Source: Vibrio sp. S17_S38
GTDB lineage: Bacteria > Pseudomonadota > Gammaproteobacteria > Enterobacterales > Vibrionaceae
Assembly (NCBI RefSeq): GCF_014694375.1
Contig: NZ_JAAUWW010000007.1
Location: 62,001 to 126,000 of the forward strand
Direction: 5' to 3'
DNA length: 64,000 nucleotides
This document shows, piece by piece, positions 37,795 to 48,104 of this stretch. A program made the translations under genes and the position numbers. Below the pieces are notes generated by a model. The model was given only the letters and a program-made list of their open reading frames with translations, searched no databases and had not been told where the DNA came from. Position 1 is the first letter of the stretch; each line of letters begins with the position of its first letter.

Positions 37795-37884
37795 TAACGA
37801 CAAGGCCACTTAATAAATAACAGCAATACTGCTCATCTAAAAAAATACTTACTTAACAAGACATGTTGAAAATACGTGTTACAA

Positions 37885-37939
37885 ATACTTCTGGACGTCC
37901 ATATGTCTAAAGAATGTCTTGAATGGAATCTAATGTCAA
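37885..37939 (-). promoter_or_regulatory. metF promoter with MetJ boxes
   Basis: Read on the minus strand, TTGACA (37939-37934) is a perfect -35 element. Downstream lie three contiguous 8-bp MetJ boxes, AGACATAT, GGACGTCC and AGAAGTAT (37908-37885), each matching AGACGTCT at 6 of 8 positions. MetJ with S-adenosylmethionine would repress metF here. Confidence 0.7.
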
Positions 37940-37991
37940 CGATCTAAACATGAATTTTTTTCATATTTAATATAAAAATGTTCCACACAAT

Positions 37992-38022
37992 AAAAATGCC
38001 ATCTTAAATAACAGATGGCATT
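37992..38022 (-). terminator. metL terminator
   Basis: AATGCCATCT and AGATGGCATT form a 10-bp stem with an A-run on the plus strand, hence a U-tract for minus-strand transcripts leaving metL. Confidence 0.82.
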
Positions 38023-38048
38023 GAAATAAATTAAAATTAATCTTTAAA

Positions 38049-40460
38049 TTACAATAAGATAGAAAGTCGATTCAAATCAGATTGTAATGCACCAGCAGTG
38101 ACGGCTTTACCCGCTCCCGGTCCACGTATGACTAAAGGATTCTCTTTATACCAGCGGCTTTCAATCGCAAAAATATTATCGCATGGCAATAAGTTCGCTA
38201 GTGCGTGCTCCGGATTTAACGCTTCCACTCCAACCGTAGCTTTACCATCACGACTTAATCGTGCGACATAGCGTAAAACTTTGCCATTTGCTTGTGCTTT
38301 CTCTAAACGTTTACTTAGGCGTTCATTAAGCAGTGCGCCTTGATCAAAGAACTCATCCATTGAAATACCTTGCAACTCTTGCGGCACTAAAGACTCCACT
38401 TTGACATCCTCTGGCTCAATTTCAAAGCCTGATTCACGTGCCAAAATAACCAATTTCCTCATAACATCAGAGCCATCAAGATCTGAGCGGGGATCTGGTT
38501 CTGTCAAACCTTGTTGCCACGCTAAATCGACTAAATCACTAAATGGAATCGAACCATCAAATTGTTGGAATAACCACGATAATGTCCCGGAAAATATGCC
38601 TGAAATCGCGGTAATATCATCGCCACTATCACGTAAGTTACGTATCGCATAATTGACCGGTAAGCCGGCGCCGACTGTGGCATTATACAACCAATGACGA
38701 CCCGTTTTCTCAAATGCATCTTTTACGGCTTGATAGCGAATTGAACTGGCTGAACCTGCCACTTTATTCGCACAAATTAAATGCATGCCATGTTCCGCAA
38801 TACTTTCATATTGATCAGCTAAAACATTACTAGCCGTCACATCCATCACCACAACTTCATCGTATCGAGTTTGGTGCGCCAGTGTTTCTAACCATGTTTT
38901 ACCATCATTTTTGATGCTCTCGTCAGAAAATTTCGACAATGCATCTTTTGCTTGAATCCCGTTTAAATCTAACCAATACGTTTGGCTATCAACCACGGCC
39001 ACCAAGTCAAAACTCATTCCGCTGCGTTTTTCTAATTCAACTTGTTGCTCTTGAAATAACGCCAACCAACTTGAACCAATATTACCTTTACCACATAACG
39101 CTATCGCAACACGCTTCTGAGCTTGGAACAATTGAGAATGCATGCCTGACACAATTTGGGTCACATCGGTGCGGCGTAAAATCGCAACTAGACTTAAACC
39201 TGAATCTGCTGCAGAGACAAACTCAACAGGGGCATCCTTTAGTTGTTGATAGAATCCATAACTATGATTTGCATTACTCGTCACGCCCGCGCCAACCGCA
39301 GCGACCATTGAATAGCCTTCTTTCAGTTTAATTTCAGCGCCAACCGCAATATCTTGCAAATAAGACAAAGCATCACCTGAAAGCTCAGGAGTGTAAGCTA
39401 ATAACAAACACCCCTGATCTGGCTGTGATTCCATTGCTAATGGCTGTAATTGAGCACGAGATAAAGATCGGATCACATCTGATTGTAAACGTTCGAAATC
39501 ATGCCCAGAGCCAAAATGAATTTGCACCATCAACACTTCATCAATCGAGGTGATAATTTTAGCGCCGCGCCCTGATGCCAATACTCGCTCAATACGGGTT
39601 GAACCCGATTCTGGTTGATAGCTACAACGTAGGCTTAAATCCATTGCACTTTGCGCCACCGGTTGCAATGTTCGGCTATGTAAAACAGGTGCAGCAAGAC
39701 GAGCAAGTTCACTGGCTTCATCAAGTCGTAAAAGTGGTAATAGGCACGCATCGGAGACTTTACGAGGATCGGCGCTAAATACACCCGCCACATCGCTCCA
39801 GATAGTTACTCGCGTTACTTCAGCTAATGCGCCAATCACGGTGGCAGAATAATCGGAACCATTGCGACCAAGTAGTACCGTTTCGCCAGCGGCATTACGA
39901 GCCATAAAGCCGGTGATAACAATTCTAACTTTACCGTGTTGCGCTAGGCAGTCTTTGAGTAATGGTAATGAACGTGCGCGATCAACTTCTGGTTGAGCTC
40001 CACGTTCTGCTCGTAAAAAATAACGACAATCGAGTTGAGCCGCTTCCATATCCAAATGGCACAATAAAGCAGCTAATAAGCGAGAAGACCATACTTCACC
40101 ATGTCCTAGTACATCACATCGAGTCACAATGCTAATAGGTCCGGTAAGATCACTTAATGCTAAAAACTCATTATGCAATAAATCTAATAATGGCTGCGCC
40201 TCTTCTGTTGGTAACAATGACTCAACTAATTCGACTTGAAATTGACGCAACTTTTGTAATATTTCATGCGCAATACGGCCATCTTTTTCCAATGCTGCTA
40301 ACCAATCAATTAATCGATTGGTGGTACTGCCCGCCGCAGAAACAACGACCAAATCAGATTGATCAGAATACTCACGCAAAATATTTGCAACGCGCTTATA
40401 ACACTCGGGATTGGCTAAACTGCTCCCACCAAACTTATGTAACTGACGAGCCGTTGTCAT
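38049..40460 (-). CDS. metL: Bifunctional aspartokinase/homoserine dehydrogenase II
   Basis: MetL carries out the first and third steps from aspartate to homoserine for methionine. The N-terminal kinase domain begins RQLHKFGGSSLANPECYKRV, with FLLGRNGSDYSATVIGAL near residue 200. The dehydrogenase domain starts near residue 455 with VAIALCGKGNIGSSWL (NAD(P) binding), and has ANKVAGS and the GTLSWLF substrate region. Length is 803 residues. It sits 38 bp after metB, as the metBL operon of E. coli. Confidence 0.96.
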   Translation of the reverse strand: MTTARQLHKFGGSSLANPECYKRVANILREYSDQSDLVVVSAAGSTTNRLIDWLAALEKDGRIAHEILQKLRQFQVELVESLLPTEEAQPLLDLLHNEFLALSDLTGPISIVTRCDVLGHGEVWSSRLLAALLCHLDMEAAQLDCRYFLRAERGAQPEVDRARSLPLLKDCLAQHGKVRIVITGFMARNAAGETVLLGRNGSDYSATVIGALAEVTRVTIWSDVAGVFSADPRKVSDACLLPLLRLDEASELARLAAPVLHSRTLQPVAQSAMDLSLRCSYQPESGSTRIERVLASGRGAKIITSIDEVLMVQIHFGSGHDFERLQSDVIRSLSRAQLQPLAMESQPDQGCLLLAYTPELSGDALSYLQDIAVGAEIKLKEGYSMVAAVGAGVTSNANHSYGFYQQLKDAPVEFVSAADSGLSLVAILRRTDVTQIVSGMHSQLFQAQKRVAIALCGKGNIGSSWLALFQEQQVELEKRSGMSFDLVAVVDSQTYWLDLNGIQAKDALSKFSDESIKNDGKTWLETLAHQTRYDEVVVMDVTASNVLADQYESIAEHGMHLICANKVAGSASSIRYQAVKDAFEKTGRHWLYNATVGAGLPVNYAIRNLRDSGDDITAISGIFSGTLSWLFQQFDGSIPFSDLVDLAWQQGLTEPDPRSDLDGSDVMRKLVILARESGFEIEPEDVKVESLVPQELQGISMDEFFDQGALLNERLSKRLEKAQANGKVLRYVARLSRDGKATVGVEALNPEHALANLLPCDNIFAIESRWYKENPLVIRGPGAGKAVTAGALQSDLNRLSILL

Positions 40461-40498
40461 TTAGGCTACCTCTTAATAATGTATTACGCTGACTGTTT

Positions 40499-41656
40499 TT
40501 ATTGCACTTGTTGAAATGCTTGTTCTAAATCAGCAATTAAATCTTGGCTATCTTCTAATCCGACTGACACTCGAAGTAATGTCTGGGCGATGCCCGCTTC
40601 TGCTTGAGCTTCATCAGACATTGCGCGATGTGTCATGGAGGCAGGGTGGCATATTAGGCTTTCCACGCCTCCTAACGATTCCGCTAGCGAGAATAATTGT
40701 AACTTACCCACAAAAGTCTTTAATTGATCCATGCTGCCATTAAATTCAAAACTCAACATTGAACCAAAACCGCTTTGCTGCGCTTTTGCAATTTCATGCC
40801 CAGGGTGAGTTGGTAAACTTGGATGATAAATGGTACTTACCAGTGGTTGCTGTTGTAAGTATTTTAATAAAGCCTGAGCACTTTCTTCATGCACTCTCAT
40901 TCGCGCAGGCAGCGTTCTTAACCCACGCAAAGTCATATAGCTATCAAAAGGCGTCCCTGTCGCACCGATGCAATTTCCCCACCAAGATAAGGTATCTACA
41001 TGTTCAGGATCTTTAGCAATAATCACGCCACCGATTACATCCGAGTGACCATTAATATACTTAGTGGTTGAATGCACAACAAAATCTGCGCCTAGAGTAA
41101 GTGGCTTTTGGTATATAGGTGTCATGAAGGTGTTATCAACCGCCACCATTGCACCAACTTGTTTGGCTTTTTCACACGCTTTCGTGATGTCCACCACTCG
41201 AACTAACGGATTCGATGGGGTTTCCAATAAAATAAGTTTTGGTTTTTTTGCAATCGCTGCATCAAATTCAGCTTGATTCGATTGATCGACAAACTGCACT
41301 TTAAAATCGCCTTTGAGCGCGCGAGTATTAAATAAACGGTATGTACCGCCATAACAATCATGAGGTGCAATAATTAAGTCATCTGGGCTTAAAAAAGCAG
41401 ACACCCATAAATTCAAAGCAGAAGTTCCACAATTGGTGATCACCGCGCCTGATCCTGATTCTAATTCCGATAATGCTTGCTCAAGCAGGCCACGATTAGG
41501 ATTACCTGAACGAGTATAGTCATATTTAGGTACTTCACCGAAGGCAGGAAAACCATAGTTAGTCGAAAGATAAATCGGTGGGACAACCGCATGATATTGG
41601 GTATCTGATTCAATACCGGTACGAACAGCAACAGTCGCGGGCTTTCTTGAACTCAT
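40499..41656 (-). CDS. metB: Cystathionine gamma-synthase
   Basis: MetB condenses O-succinylhomoserine and cysteine to cystathionine with pyridoxal phosphate. The PLP lysine lies in VVHSTTKYINGHSDVIGG near residue 200; YDYTRSGNPNR near residue 45 and ITNCGTSALNL near residue 75 are family motifs. I choose the ATG at 41656 (MSSRKPATVAVR) with AAGGA upstream, giving 385 residues; the frame opens 18 bp earlier. It is divergent from metJ across a region with four MetJ boxes. Confidence 0.95.
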   Translation of the reverse strand: MSSRKPATVAVRTGIESDTQYHAVVPPIYLSTNYGFPAFGEVPKYDYTRSGNPNRGLLEQALSELESGSGAVITNCGTSALNLWVSAFLSPDDLIIAPHDCYGGTYRLFNTRALKGDFKVQFVDQSNQAEFDAAIAKKPKLILLETPSNPLVRVVDITKACEKAKQVGAMVAVDNTFMTPIYQKPLTLGADFVVHSTTKYINGHSDVIGGVIIAKDPEHVDTLSWWGNCIGATGTPFDSYMTLRGLRTLPARMRVHEESAQALLKYLQQQPLVSTIYHPSLPTHPGHEIAKAQQSGFGSMLSFEFNGSMDQLKTFVGKLQLFSLAESLGGVESLICHPASMTHRAMSDEAQAEAGIAQTLLRVSVGLEDSQDLIADLEQAFQQVQ

Positions 41657-41848
41657 GGTTGATTCCTTTTCCATTGACAGAGAGGATATAATGTAGAGCC
41701 GAGCAGCTCATACAACACATCGCTTATACAAAAATAGTTTATACAAAAAAAGCTTATATCGACTCAAATAACGTACATATAAAGGCTTAATCTTACCGTT
41801 TTTTTAGTCAGTATCGATCTTTTCTGCTACTTTACCCTTACAAAAAAA

Positions 41849-41880
41849 GGACGTCAACACCTCTAGACGTCTAAGCGTCT
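41849..41880. promoter_or_regulatory. Four tandem MetJ boxes between metB and metJ
   Basis: Contiguous 8-mers GGACGTCA, ACACCTCT, AGACGTCT and AAGCGTCT occupy 41849-41880. The third is a perfect match to the MetJ consensus AGACGTCT and the others match at 6 of 8. The position between divergent metB and metJ is the known place for autoregulation. Confidence 0.85.
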
Positions 41881-41955
41881 TTACTTATGGCAGTCAATGC
41901 CGCTAAAATTGCTGTCCTAACACTTAATTTAGATAATAAACAACGAAGGTGCGTA

Positions 41956-42273
41956 ATGGCCGATTGGAATGGGGACTACATTAGCCCATATGCGGAACAT
42001 GGAAAAAAAAGTGAGCAAGTCAAAAAAATCACTGTTTCTATTCCGCTGAAGGTATTAAAAATATTGACGGATGAGAGAACTCGCCGCCAAGTTAACAACC
42101 TGCGCCATGCCACCAATAGTGAATTATTGTGTGAAGCATTTCTGCATGCTTATACCGGTCAACCTCTACCAACCGATGAAGACCTACGTAAAGATCGCCC
42201 CGATGATTTGCCCGCTGAAGTCAAAAAGCTGATGACGGAAATGGGCATCGAATTTGAATCATTTGATGATTAA
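41956..42273 (+). CDS. metJ: Methionine repressor MetJ
   Basis: MetJ is a ribbon-helix-helix repressor using S-adenosylmethionine as co-repressor. The ATG at 41956 gives [16 protein letters not shown] and 105 residues, exactly the E. coli length; the open frame begins upstream but would add residues the family lacks. The DNA-binding strand [13 protein letters not shown] and the following [19 protein letters not shown] are almost identical to E. coli. Confidence 0.97.
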   Translation: MADWNGDYISPYAEHGKKSEQVKKITVSIPLKVLKILTDERTRRQVNNLRHATNSELLCEAFLHAYTGQPLPTDEDLRKDRPDDLPAEVKKLMTEMGIEFESFDD

Positions 42274-42362
42274 AACTATTGATAATGAAAACCGTTGTTT
42301 ATCAATACCATAGTCGAATTTTTATAGTTCATTACTAAAAAAACATGTATCACTAGAAAAAC

Positions 42363-42400
42363 AAAGCCCGATCAAATATTCGTTTGATCGGGCTTTTATT
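42363..42400. terminator. Bidirectional terminator between metJ and the malic enzyme gene
   Basis: AAAGCCCGATCAAA and TTTGATCGGGCTTT form a 14-bp perfect stem with loop TATTCG and flanking A and T tracts, between convergent genes. Confidence 0.92.
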
Positions 42401-42448
42401 TTCTTCAAATTACTTCCAGTAATGAAATACTCAGAGAATGAAGGGTAT

Positions 42449-43705
42449 TTACTTATACTGCTCAGGCAGCGCAATACGAGCCACACCCGATTCAACCGCA
42501 GCGCGGGCAACTGCGCCAGCAACTCGTGGTAATAAACGTGGATCCATTGGTTTTGGAATAATGTAATCAGGACCAAATGCCAGCGATTTTACACCAGCGG
42601 CTTGCAACACTTCCTCAGGAACGCCTTCTTTCGCCAATTGACGAATAGCTTCTACCGCTGCCAACTTCATTTCAGTGTTGATTTCGCTCGCACGAACGTC
42701 CAATGCGCCACGGAAAATGAATGGGAAACAAATCACGTTATTCACTTGGTTTGGATAATCACTGCGCCCAGTACCCATAATTAAATCATTACGTACTTTA
42801 GCGGCAAGTTCAGGTTTGATTTCAGGATCAGGATTAGAACACGCAAATACCACAGGTTTATCTGCCATTAGTGCTAATGCTTCTGGTGGCAATAGATTCG
42901 GGCCTGATACACCTAAGAATAAATCCGCGCCAGCAATAACATCTTCTAAGGTGCGCATATCGGTGTTGTTAGCGAATAATTCTTTGTATTCGTTTAAATC
43001 GTCACGACGTGTGTGAATAACGCCTTTACGATCCAGCATGTAGATTTTTTCACGTAATGCGCCACATTTAATTAATAGCTCCATACATGCAACCGCCGCC
43101 GCGCCAGCGCCTAAGCAAACAATCTTACATTCAGATAGTTTTTTGCCTTGCAACTCAATCGCATTCAACATGCCTGCCGCAGTTACAATCGCCGTACCAT
43201 GTTGGTCATCGTGGAAAACCGGCACATCACAACGCTCAATCAACTGGCGTTCAATTTCAAAACAATCCGGAGCCTTAATATCTTCTAAATTGATACCACC
43301 AAAGGTATCAGCAATGTTGGCTACCGTATCCACAAACTCTTCGATGGTGCGATGCTTAACTTCAATATCAATCGAATCTAAGCCGGCAAAACGTTTAAAT
43401 AATAATGATTTCCCTTCCATCACTGGTTTTGAAGCCAGTGGGCCTAAATTCCCTAAGCCTAAAATTGCAGTACCGTTTGAAATAACCGCAACCAAATTTC
43501 CTTTGCCTGTGTATTTGTAAGCATTATCAGGATTCAGTGCAATTTCACGCACTGGCTCTGCTACACCTGGGCTATAAGCTAAAGCAAGATCTTCAGCAGT
43601 ATCAGCTGGCTTAGTAAGAGAAATAGCAATTTTTCCCGGAATAGGCAGAGCATGATAATCTAAAGCTTGCTGGCGAAAATCTTTAGTCGGTTGGGTATCT
43701 GACAT
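42449..43705 (-). CDS. Malic enzyme, short form
   Basis: This enzyme decarboxylates malate to pyruvate with reduction of NAD(P). At 418 residues it has only the malic enzyme part and lacks the phosphotransacetylase-like extension of E. coli MaeB. Motifs: LALAYSPGVAEPVREIA near residue 42, GNGTAILGLGNLG-type segment near residue 80, FHDDQHGTAIVTAAGML near residue 165 and VCLGAGAAAVACMELL for nucleotide binding near residue 195. The neighbours (metJ and rpmE) match the Vibrio order. Cofactor preference cannot be read from sequence with confidence. Confidence 0.93.
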   Translation of the reverse strand: MSDTQPTKDFRQQALDYHALPIPGKIAISLTKPADTAEDLALAYSPGVAEPVREIALNPDNAYKYTGKGNLVAVISNGTAILGLGNLGPLASKPVMEGKSLLFKRFAGLDSIDIEVKHRTIEEFVDTVANIADTFGGINLEDIKAPDCFEIERQLIERCDVPVFHDDQHGTAIVTAAGMLNAIELQGKKLSECKIVCLGAGAAAVACMELLIKCGALREKIYMLDRKGVIHTRRDDLNEYKELFANNTDMRTLEDVIAGADLFLGVSGPNLLPPEALALMADKPVVFACSNPDPEIKPELAAKVRNDLIMGTGRSDYPNQVNNVICFPFIFRGALDVRASEINTEMKLAAVEAIRQLAKEGVPEEVLQAAGVKSLAFGPDYIIPKPMDPRLLPRVAGAVARAAVESGVARIALPEQYK

Positions 43706-43812
43706 AATTTGGTATTCCTAAAAGAACGAAGACGATACAAGAAACAGATCATAATAGATTGAACGATAAGTTCCTAGCGAGTAAGCCCTCTTTCGCCTTA
43801 ATTTTAAGTAAT

Positions 43813-43839
43813 AAAAAAGGGATGCCGAAGCATCCCTTT
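43813..43839 (-). terminator. rpmE terminator
   Basis: On the minus strand AAAGGGATGC, loop TTCG, GCATCCCTTT and a T-run form a strong intrinsic terminator. Confidence 0.9.
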
Positions 43840-43878
43840 GAAATTTGTCTCTAACTCTAAAAAATTTTTAGGTTGAGA

Positions 43879-44094
43879 TTATTTGCTGCTAAGAGCACCA
43901 AAACGCTTGTTAAAGCGATCAACACGGCCGCCAGTATCAACGATACGTTGCTTACCAGTGTAGAACGGGTGACATTTGTCACATACGTCTAAGTGGATAG
44001 TGTCTTTAGCTAGAGTTGAGCTGAACTCAAAAGCGTTACCACAAGAACAAGTTGCTGCAACTGCTTTGTATTCTGGGTGGATACCAGTTTTCAT
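43879..44094 (-). CDS. rpmE: 50S ribosomal protein L31 (bL31), zinc form
   Basis: The 71-residue protein has the four zinc-binding Cys of the C+ form: Cys16 and Cys18 in ATCSCGN, Cys38 and Cys41 in [14 protein letters not shown]. The C-terminus [11 protein letters not shown] is typical. It is divergent from priA as in E. coli. Confidence 0.97.
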   Translation of the reverse strand: MKTGIHPEYKAVAATCSCGNAFEFSSTLAKDTIHLDVCDKCHPFYTGKQRIVDTGGRVDRFNKRFGALSSK

Positions 44095-44470
44095 AGGACA
44101 AACCTTAATATTGGTCCGTATCGCTATCTGGTTCTTTCCTTCTATCCATCTTTTTATAAAAAATAATCAATAGAACAGGATGCCAGACACCATACGTAGT
44201 GTTAAAAATAATGTAGAAATCTACATCGTTCGAGGCGCAGTATAGTAATGAATCCCAGCCCATCGATCAAGATATTTGCTCTCTTTTTCAGCATTTATTC
44301 TTGCAAACTGGCTTCATTACACGATAAGACCGTGTATATACTCTCGAAATTACACAGAGCTTGCTTTACTATACTTAAAGTTATGAAGTCTCCACTTCGT
44401 ACCAAGGATATAACTCATTTAATTGGAATTCACCAACTATGTATCTCAACAACTATGTGTCTTAACATCT
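44095..44470. other. rpmE-priA divergent gap, no gene
   Basis: A 376-bp gap between divergent rpmE and priA should hold both promoters. I see no ORF worth reporting, no strong hairpin and no recognisable operator. Confidence 0.4.
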
Positions 44471-46672
44471 ATGCGTCCTAATATCGCCCAAGTCGCCTTG
44501 CCTGTTCCATTGGACAAATGTTTTGACTACCTCATTCCCAATTATTTATATCCTGTTGTAGGTGGCCGTGTCTCCGTCCCTTTTGGCCGCCAGACCTTAA
44601 CTGGAATCGTCACCGCGTTAGTTGATACCTCTGACTTTCCTATTGAGCAACTCAAACCAATTAAAGCCAGTTTAGATAGTCAACCCGTCTGGCCGACCCC
44701 TTTATACCAATTACTCATTTGGTGCAGCCAGTTCTATCAATATCCGCTCGGTGATACATTTTCACTAGCACTTCCATCCTTGTTGCGTAGAGGCAAAGAA
44801 GCCAGTTTCGCCAGCCTTAAACAATGGCATATTACCGATTCAGGTAAGGACCAACTAAGCGCAGGATTTGGTCGAGCTCATCTGCAAGCCAAAGTAATGC
44901 GATTACTCGAAAATGCTCCTGTCCCTCATTCCGTTATGATTGAAGAAGAAGTAAGCAGTAGCACTTTAAAAACCTTACAAGATAAAGGATGGATTGGCGC
45001 GACGTACACGCAGCCCATAACATCACGCTGGCCCGCCGAGATTGAAAATGAACAATACAAACCAAAACTCAACGAAGAACAAGCGATTGCGATTGCGACC
45101 GTTAATAACGTGCAAGGCTTTGGCTGCTATTTATTAGATGGCGTCACCGGTTCTGGCAAAACAGAAGTATATTTAAGCTTAATCAAGCCGGTGCTAGATA
45201 GAGGACAGCAAGCGTTAATTCTAGTGCCTGAAATTGGTTTAACCCCACAAACCATTCAGCGCTTTAAGCGTCGTTTTAATGTTCCGGTCGAAGTGATTCA
45301 TTCGGGCTTAAATGATACCGAACGCCTCAATGCTTGGTTATCAGCACGAGATAAACAGGCTGGAATTGTGATTGGTACTCGTTCTGCCCTTTTTACCCCT
45401 TTTGCGAATTTAGGCATCATCATTGTTGATGAAGAACATGATGCTTCATATAAACAACAAGACACTTTACGCTACCATGCGCGTGATGTTGCCGTCATGC
45501 GCGCTCATAAAGACAACATTCCAATCGTATTAGGCTCCGCAACACCTGCACTTGAAACCTTACATAATGCACAAACTGGAAAATATCACTACTTAACTTT
45601 AAGTAAGCGGGCGGGTAATGCGCAAGCTGCCACTCATAAAGTTCTCGATATTAAAGGTTTATATTTAGAAGGCGGTTTGTCCGCGCCATTAATGGCAGAA
45701 ATGCGTCGTCACTTAAATGCCGGCAATCAAGTCATGCTCTTTTTGAATCGACGTGGTTTTTCCCCTGCATTGATGTGCCATGAATGTGGCTGGATTGCCG
45801 AATGTAAACGCTGCGATGCTTATTATACTTTCCACCAAGGCAGCCAAGAGATGCGCTGCCATCATTGTGGTTCGCAAAAGCCTGTGATCCACCAATGTGA
45901 TGGCTGTGGTTCTACGCAATTAGTCTCGGTTGGTGTTGGTACTGAGCAACTCGAAAAGCAACTCGAAGTACAATTTCCCGAATTTAAAACCTTGCGAATT
46001 GATCGCGATAGCACTCGCCGAAAAGGCAGTTTAGAGTCAGCGTTAGAAGCAATTCGCAAAGGGGAATATCAAATTTTAATTGGCACTCAAATGCTCGCAA
46101 AAGGCCACCACTTTCCCAATGTGACTTTAGTGGGATTAATTGATGTCGATGGTTCACTGTATAGCAGCGATTTTCGCGCCTCAGAACGTTTAGCGCAACT
46201 ATTTATTCAAGTTGCAGGTCGCTCGGGCCGAGCCAGTAAACCTGGGGAAGTATTATTACAAACCCATCATCCAGAGCATGCTTTACTGCAATCATTACTA
46301 CACAAAAATTATCATCACTTTGCTCAGGCCGCATTGCAAGAACGTAAAATGGCCTTACTGCCGCCTTTTACTCATTTAAGTTTGATCCGAGCCGAATCCA
46401 ACCAAAACGAGGCCACAGAAAACTTTTTGCGCCAAGTTCGCCATACCTTAGAAGCGCATCCATTGTTTGATGAAACCTGTATGGTACTCGGCCCGATGCC
46501 TGCTCCATTGTCAAAACGCGCAGGAAAATACCGATGGCAGTTACTACTGCAAGTTGAAGCCAGATCAAAAATGCAGCGCATATTGGCATCATCAAAACCA
46601 GCAATTCAATTATTACCTCTAGCCAAAAAAGTGCGTTGGTCACTCGATATCGAGCCACAAGATCTCAGCTGA
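44471..46672 (+). CDS. priA: Primosomal replication restart helicase PriA
   Basis: PriA is a 3'-5' DNA helicase that reloads the replisome at stalled forks. The ATG at 44471 gives MRPNIAQVALPVPLDKCFDY and 733 residues, close to E. coli (732); a TTG opens the frame 48 bp upstream. LLDGVTGSGKTEVYL is the Walker A motif, IIVDEEHDASYKQQD the DEEH box, and eight Cys between about residues 440 and 490 (CHECGWIAECKRCD, CHHCGSQ, CDGCGS) bind zinc. Confidence 0.96.
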   Translation: MRPNIAQVALPVPLDKCFDYLIPNYLYPVVGGRVSVPFGRQTLTGIVTALVDTSDFPIEQLKPIKASLDSQPVWPTPLYQLLIWCSQFYQYPLGDTFSLALPSLLRRGKEASFASLKQWHITDSGKDQLSAGFGRAHLQAKVMRLLENAPVPHSVMIEEEVSSSTLKTLQDKGWIGATYTQPITSRWPAEIENEQYKPKLNEEQAIAIATVNNVQGFGCYLLDGVTGSGKTEVYLSLIKPVLDRGQQALILVPEIGLTPQTIQRFKRRFNVPVEVIHSGLNDTERLNAWLSARDKQAGIVIGTRSALFTPFANLGIIIVDEEHDASYKQQDTLRYHARDVAVMRAHKDNIPIVLGSATPALETLHNAQTGKYHYLTLSKRAGNAQAATHKVLDIKGLYLEGGLSAPLMAEMRRHLNAGNQVMLFLNRRGFSPALMCHECGWIAECKRCDAYYTFHQGSQEMRCHHCGSQKPVIHQCDGCGSTQLVSVGVGTEQLEKQLEVQFPEFKTLRIDRDSTRRKGSLESALEAIRKGEYQILIGTQMLAKGHHFPNVTLVGLIDVDGSLYSSDFRASERLAQLFIQVAGRSGRASKPGEVLLQTHHPEHALLQSLLHKNYHHFAQAALQERKMALLPPFTHLSLIRAESNQNEATENFLRQVRHTLEAHPLFDETCMVLGPMPAPLSKRAGKYRWQLLLQVEARSKMQRILASSKPAIQLLPLAKKVRWSLDIEPQDLS

Positions 46673-46712
46673 TCTTGAAATGTTGTGACAAACTGAGCAA
46701 CAAAATAATTGA

Positions 46713-46730
46713 ATGTGAGTGACATCACTT
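46713..46730. promoter_or_regulatory. CRP-like site upstream of cytR
   Basis: TGTGA (46714-46718), six bases, TCACT (46725-46729) matches the CRP consensus TGTGA-N6-TCACA with one mismatch and an A/T-rich surround. CytR genes are known to be controlled by CRP and CytR, which supports the site. Confidence 0.55.
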
Positions 46731-46920
46731 TTTTTCTGTAATTATTGCTGAAGGGTTCGTGTTAAGGTCTTAATTTAAAGCATAAAATAGTAACATCTTC
46801 GCTACATATTCCCCCGTAAAAACAGAGGGATTATTTTTATTATTTTGCTTATATCACTGTCGTACTTTTTAGAATATAAGCCAGTTATTGCCCATTTGGG
46901 CTTTTTAGGGAGAAAAAATC

Positions 46921-47925
46921 ATGGCGACAATGAAGGAGGTTGCTCAACTTGCAGGTGTATCCACCGCGACCGTATCAAGAGCGTTAATGAATCCAGAAAA
47001 GGTCTCATTCACCACTCGAAAACGAGTAGAAGATGCGGTTTTAGAATCAGGATATTCACCCCATTCCTTAACAAGAAACTTACGACGCAACGAATCCAAA
47101 ACCATTATCGTCATCGTCCCTGATATTTGTGATTCTTATTTCTCCGAAATAATTCGAGGAATTGAAGATACCGCGGCGGAGCATAATTACCTCGTTTTAT
47201 TAGGCGATAGCAGCCAACAGCTTAAACGTGACTCAACTTTTATGAATTTACTTTTCACGAAACAAGCTGATGGTATGTTACTACTCGGAAGCAGTACGCC
47301 TTTTGATGTCAGTAAATCTGAACAAAAAAACTTACCACCGTTGGTCATGGCGTGTGAATATGCTCCCGAATTAGAACTACCCACCGTTCATATTGATAAC
47401 TTAACGGCAGCGTTTGACGTCGTGAATTATTTAACTCAAATGGGACATAAACGTGTTGCCGAAATGTCAGGCCCAGAACACGCATCTTTATGCCAATTCC
47501 GCCATCAAGGTTACCAGCAAGCCTTACGCAGAGCTGGAATTGAAATGAGTCCTAGCTACAAAGTTTGTGGCGATTTTACTTTTGAATCTGGCGTAGTTGC
47601 CGTAGGAAAATTATTAGCACTACCAGAACCACCAACCGCTATCTTTTGCCACAATGATGCAATGGCAATCGGAGCAATTCAGCAAGCCAAAAAGATGGGC
47701 TACCGAGTACCTCAAGATCTTTCCGTGGTTGGATTCGATGATATTCAATTTTCTCAATATTGCGATCCACCCTTAACCACTATTGCCCAACCTCGTTATG
47801 AAATTGGCAAACAATCAATGCTGATGCTGCTAGAGATATTAAGAGGCCATGAGGTCAGGGCAGGATCTCGCTTACTTGAAGCTAATTTAGTGATCCGTAA
47901 TAGCGCAGCGCCGCCTAGAATATAA
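46921..47925 (+). CDS. cytR: LacI-family nucleoside-responsive repressor CytR
   Basis: CytR represses nucleoside uptake and catabolism genes together with CRP. The helix-turn-helix MATMKEVAQLAGVSTATVSRALM is followed by a periplasmic-binding-protein-like ligand domain with VVGFDDIQFSQYCDPPLTTI near residue 275. Length is 334 residues. Placement between priA and ftsN is the same as in E. coli and Vibrio. Confidence 0.94.
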   Translation: MATMKEVAQLAGVSTATVSRALMNPEKVSFTTRKRVEDAVLESGYSPHSLTRNLRRNESKTIIVIVPDICDSYFSEIIRGIEDTAAEHNYLVLLGDSSQQLKRDSTFMNLLFTKQADGMLLLGSSTPFDVSKSEQKNLPPLVMACEYAPELELPTVHIDNLTAAFDVVNYLTQMGHKRVAEMSGPEHASLCQFRHQGYQQALRRAGIEMSPSYKVCGDFTFESGVVAVGKLLALPEPPTAIFCHNDAMAIGAIQQAKKMGYRVPQDLSVVGFDDIQFSQYCDPPLTTIAQPRYEIGKQSMLMLLEILRGHEVRAGSRLLEANLVIRNSAAPPRI

Positions 47926-48104
47926 GCAGCAATTAGAGTAAATAGATATTTACAACATTCAAACTGACCAAAAAACAAAGCTGACTATAGTGAAAATAAC
48001 CATGTGAAAAACAAGTTAATTGGCAGTGGAATGAATAGATATTTGACACAATAGGTATTACTATATGACTCCTTTTTGAAACCATACAGAATTGTAGATC
48101 GCCT

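Noticed and set aside
44423..44470. Upstream TTG start for priA
   Set aside because: It would add 16 residues that E. coli PriA lacks; the ATG at 44471 gives the expected N-terminus.
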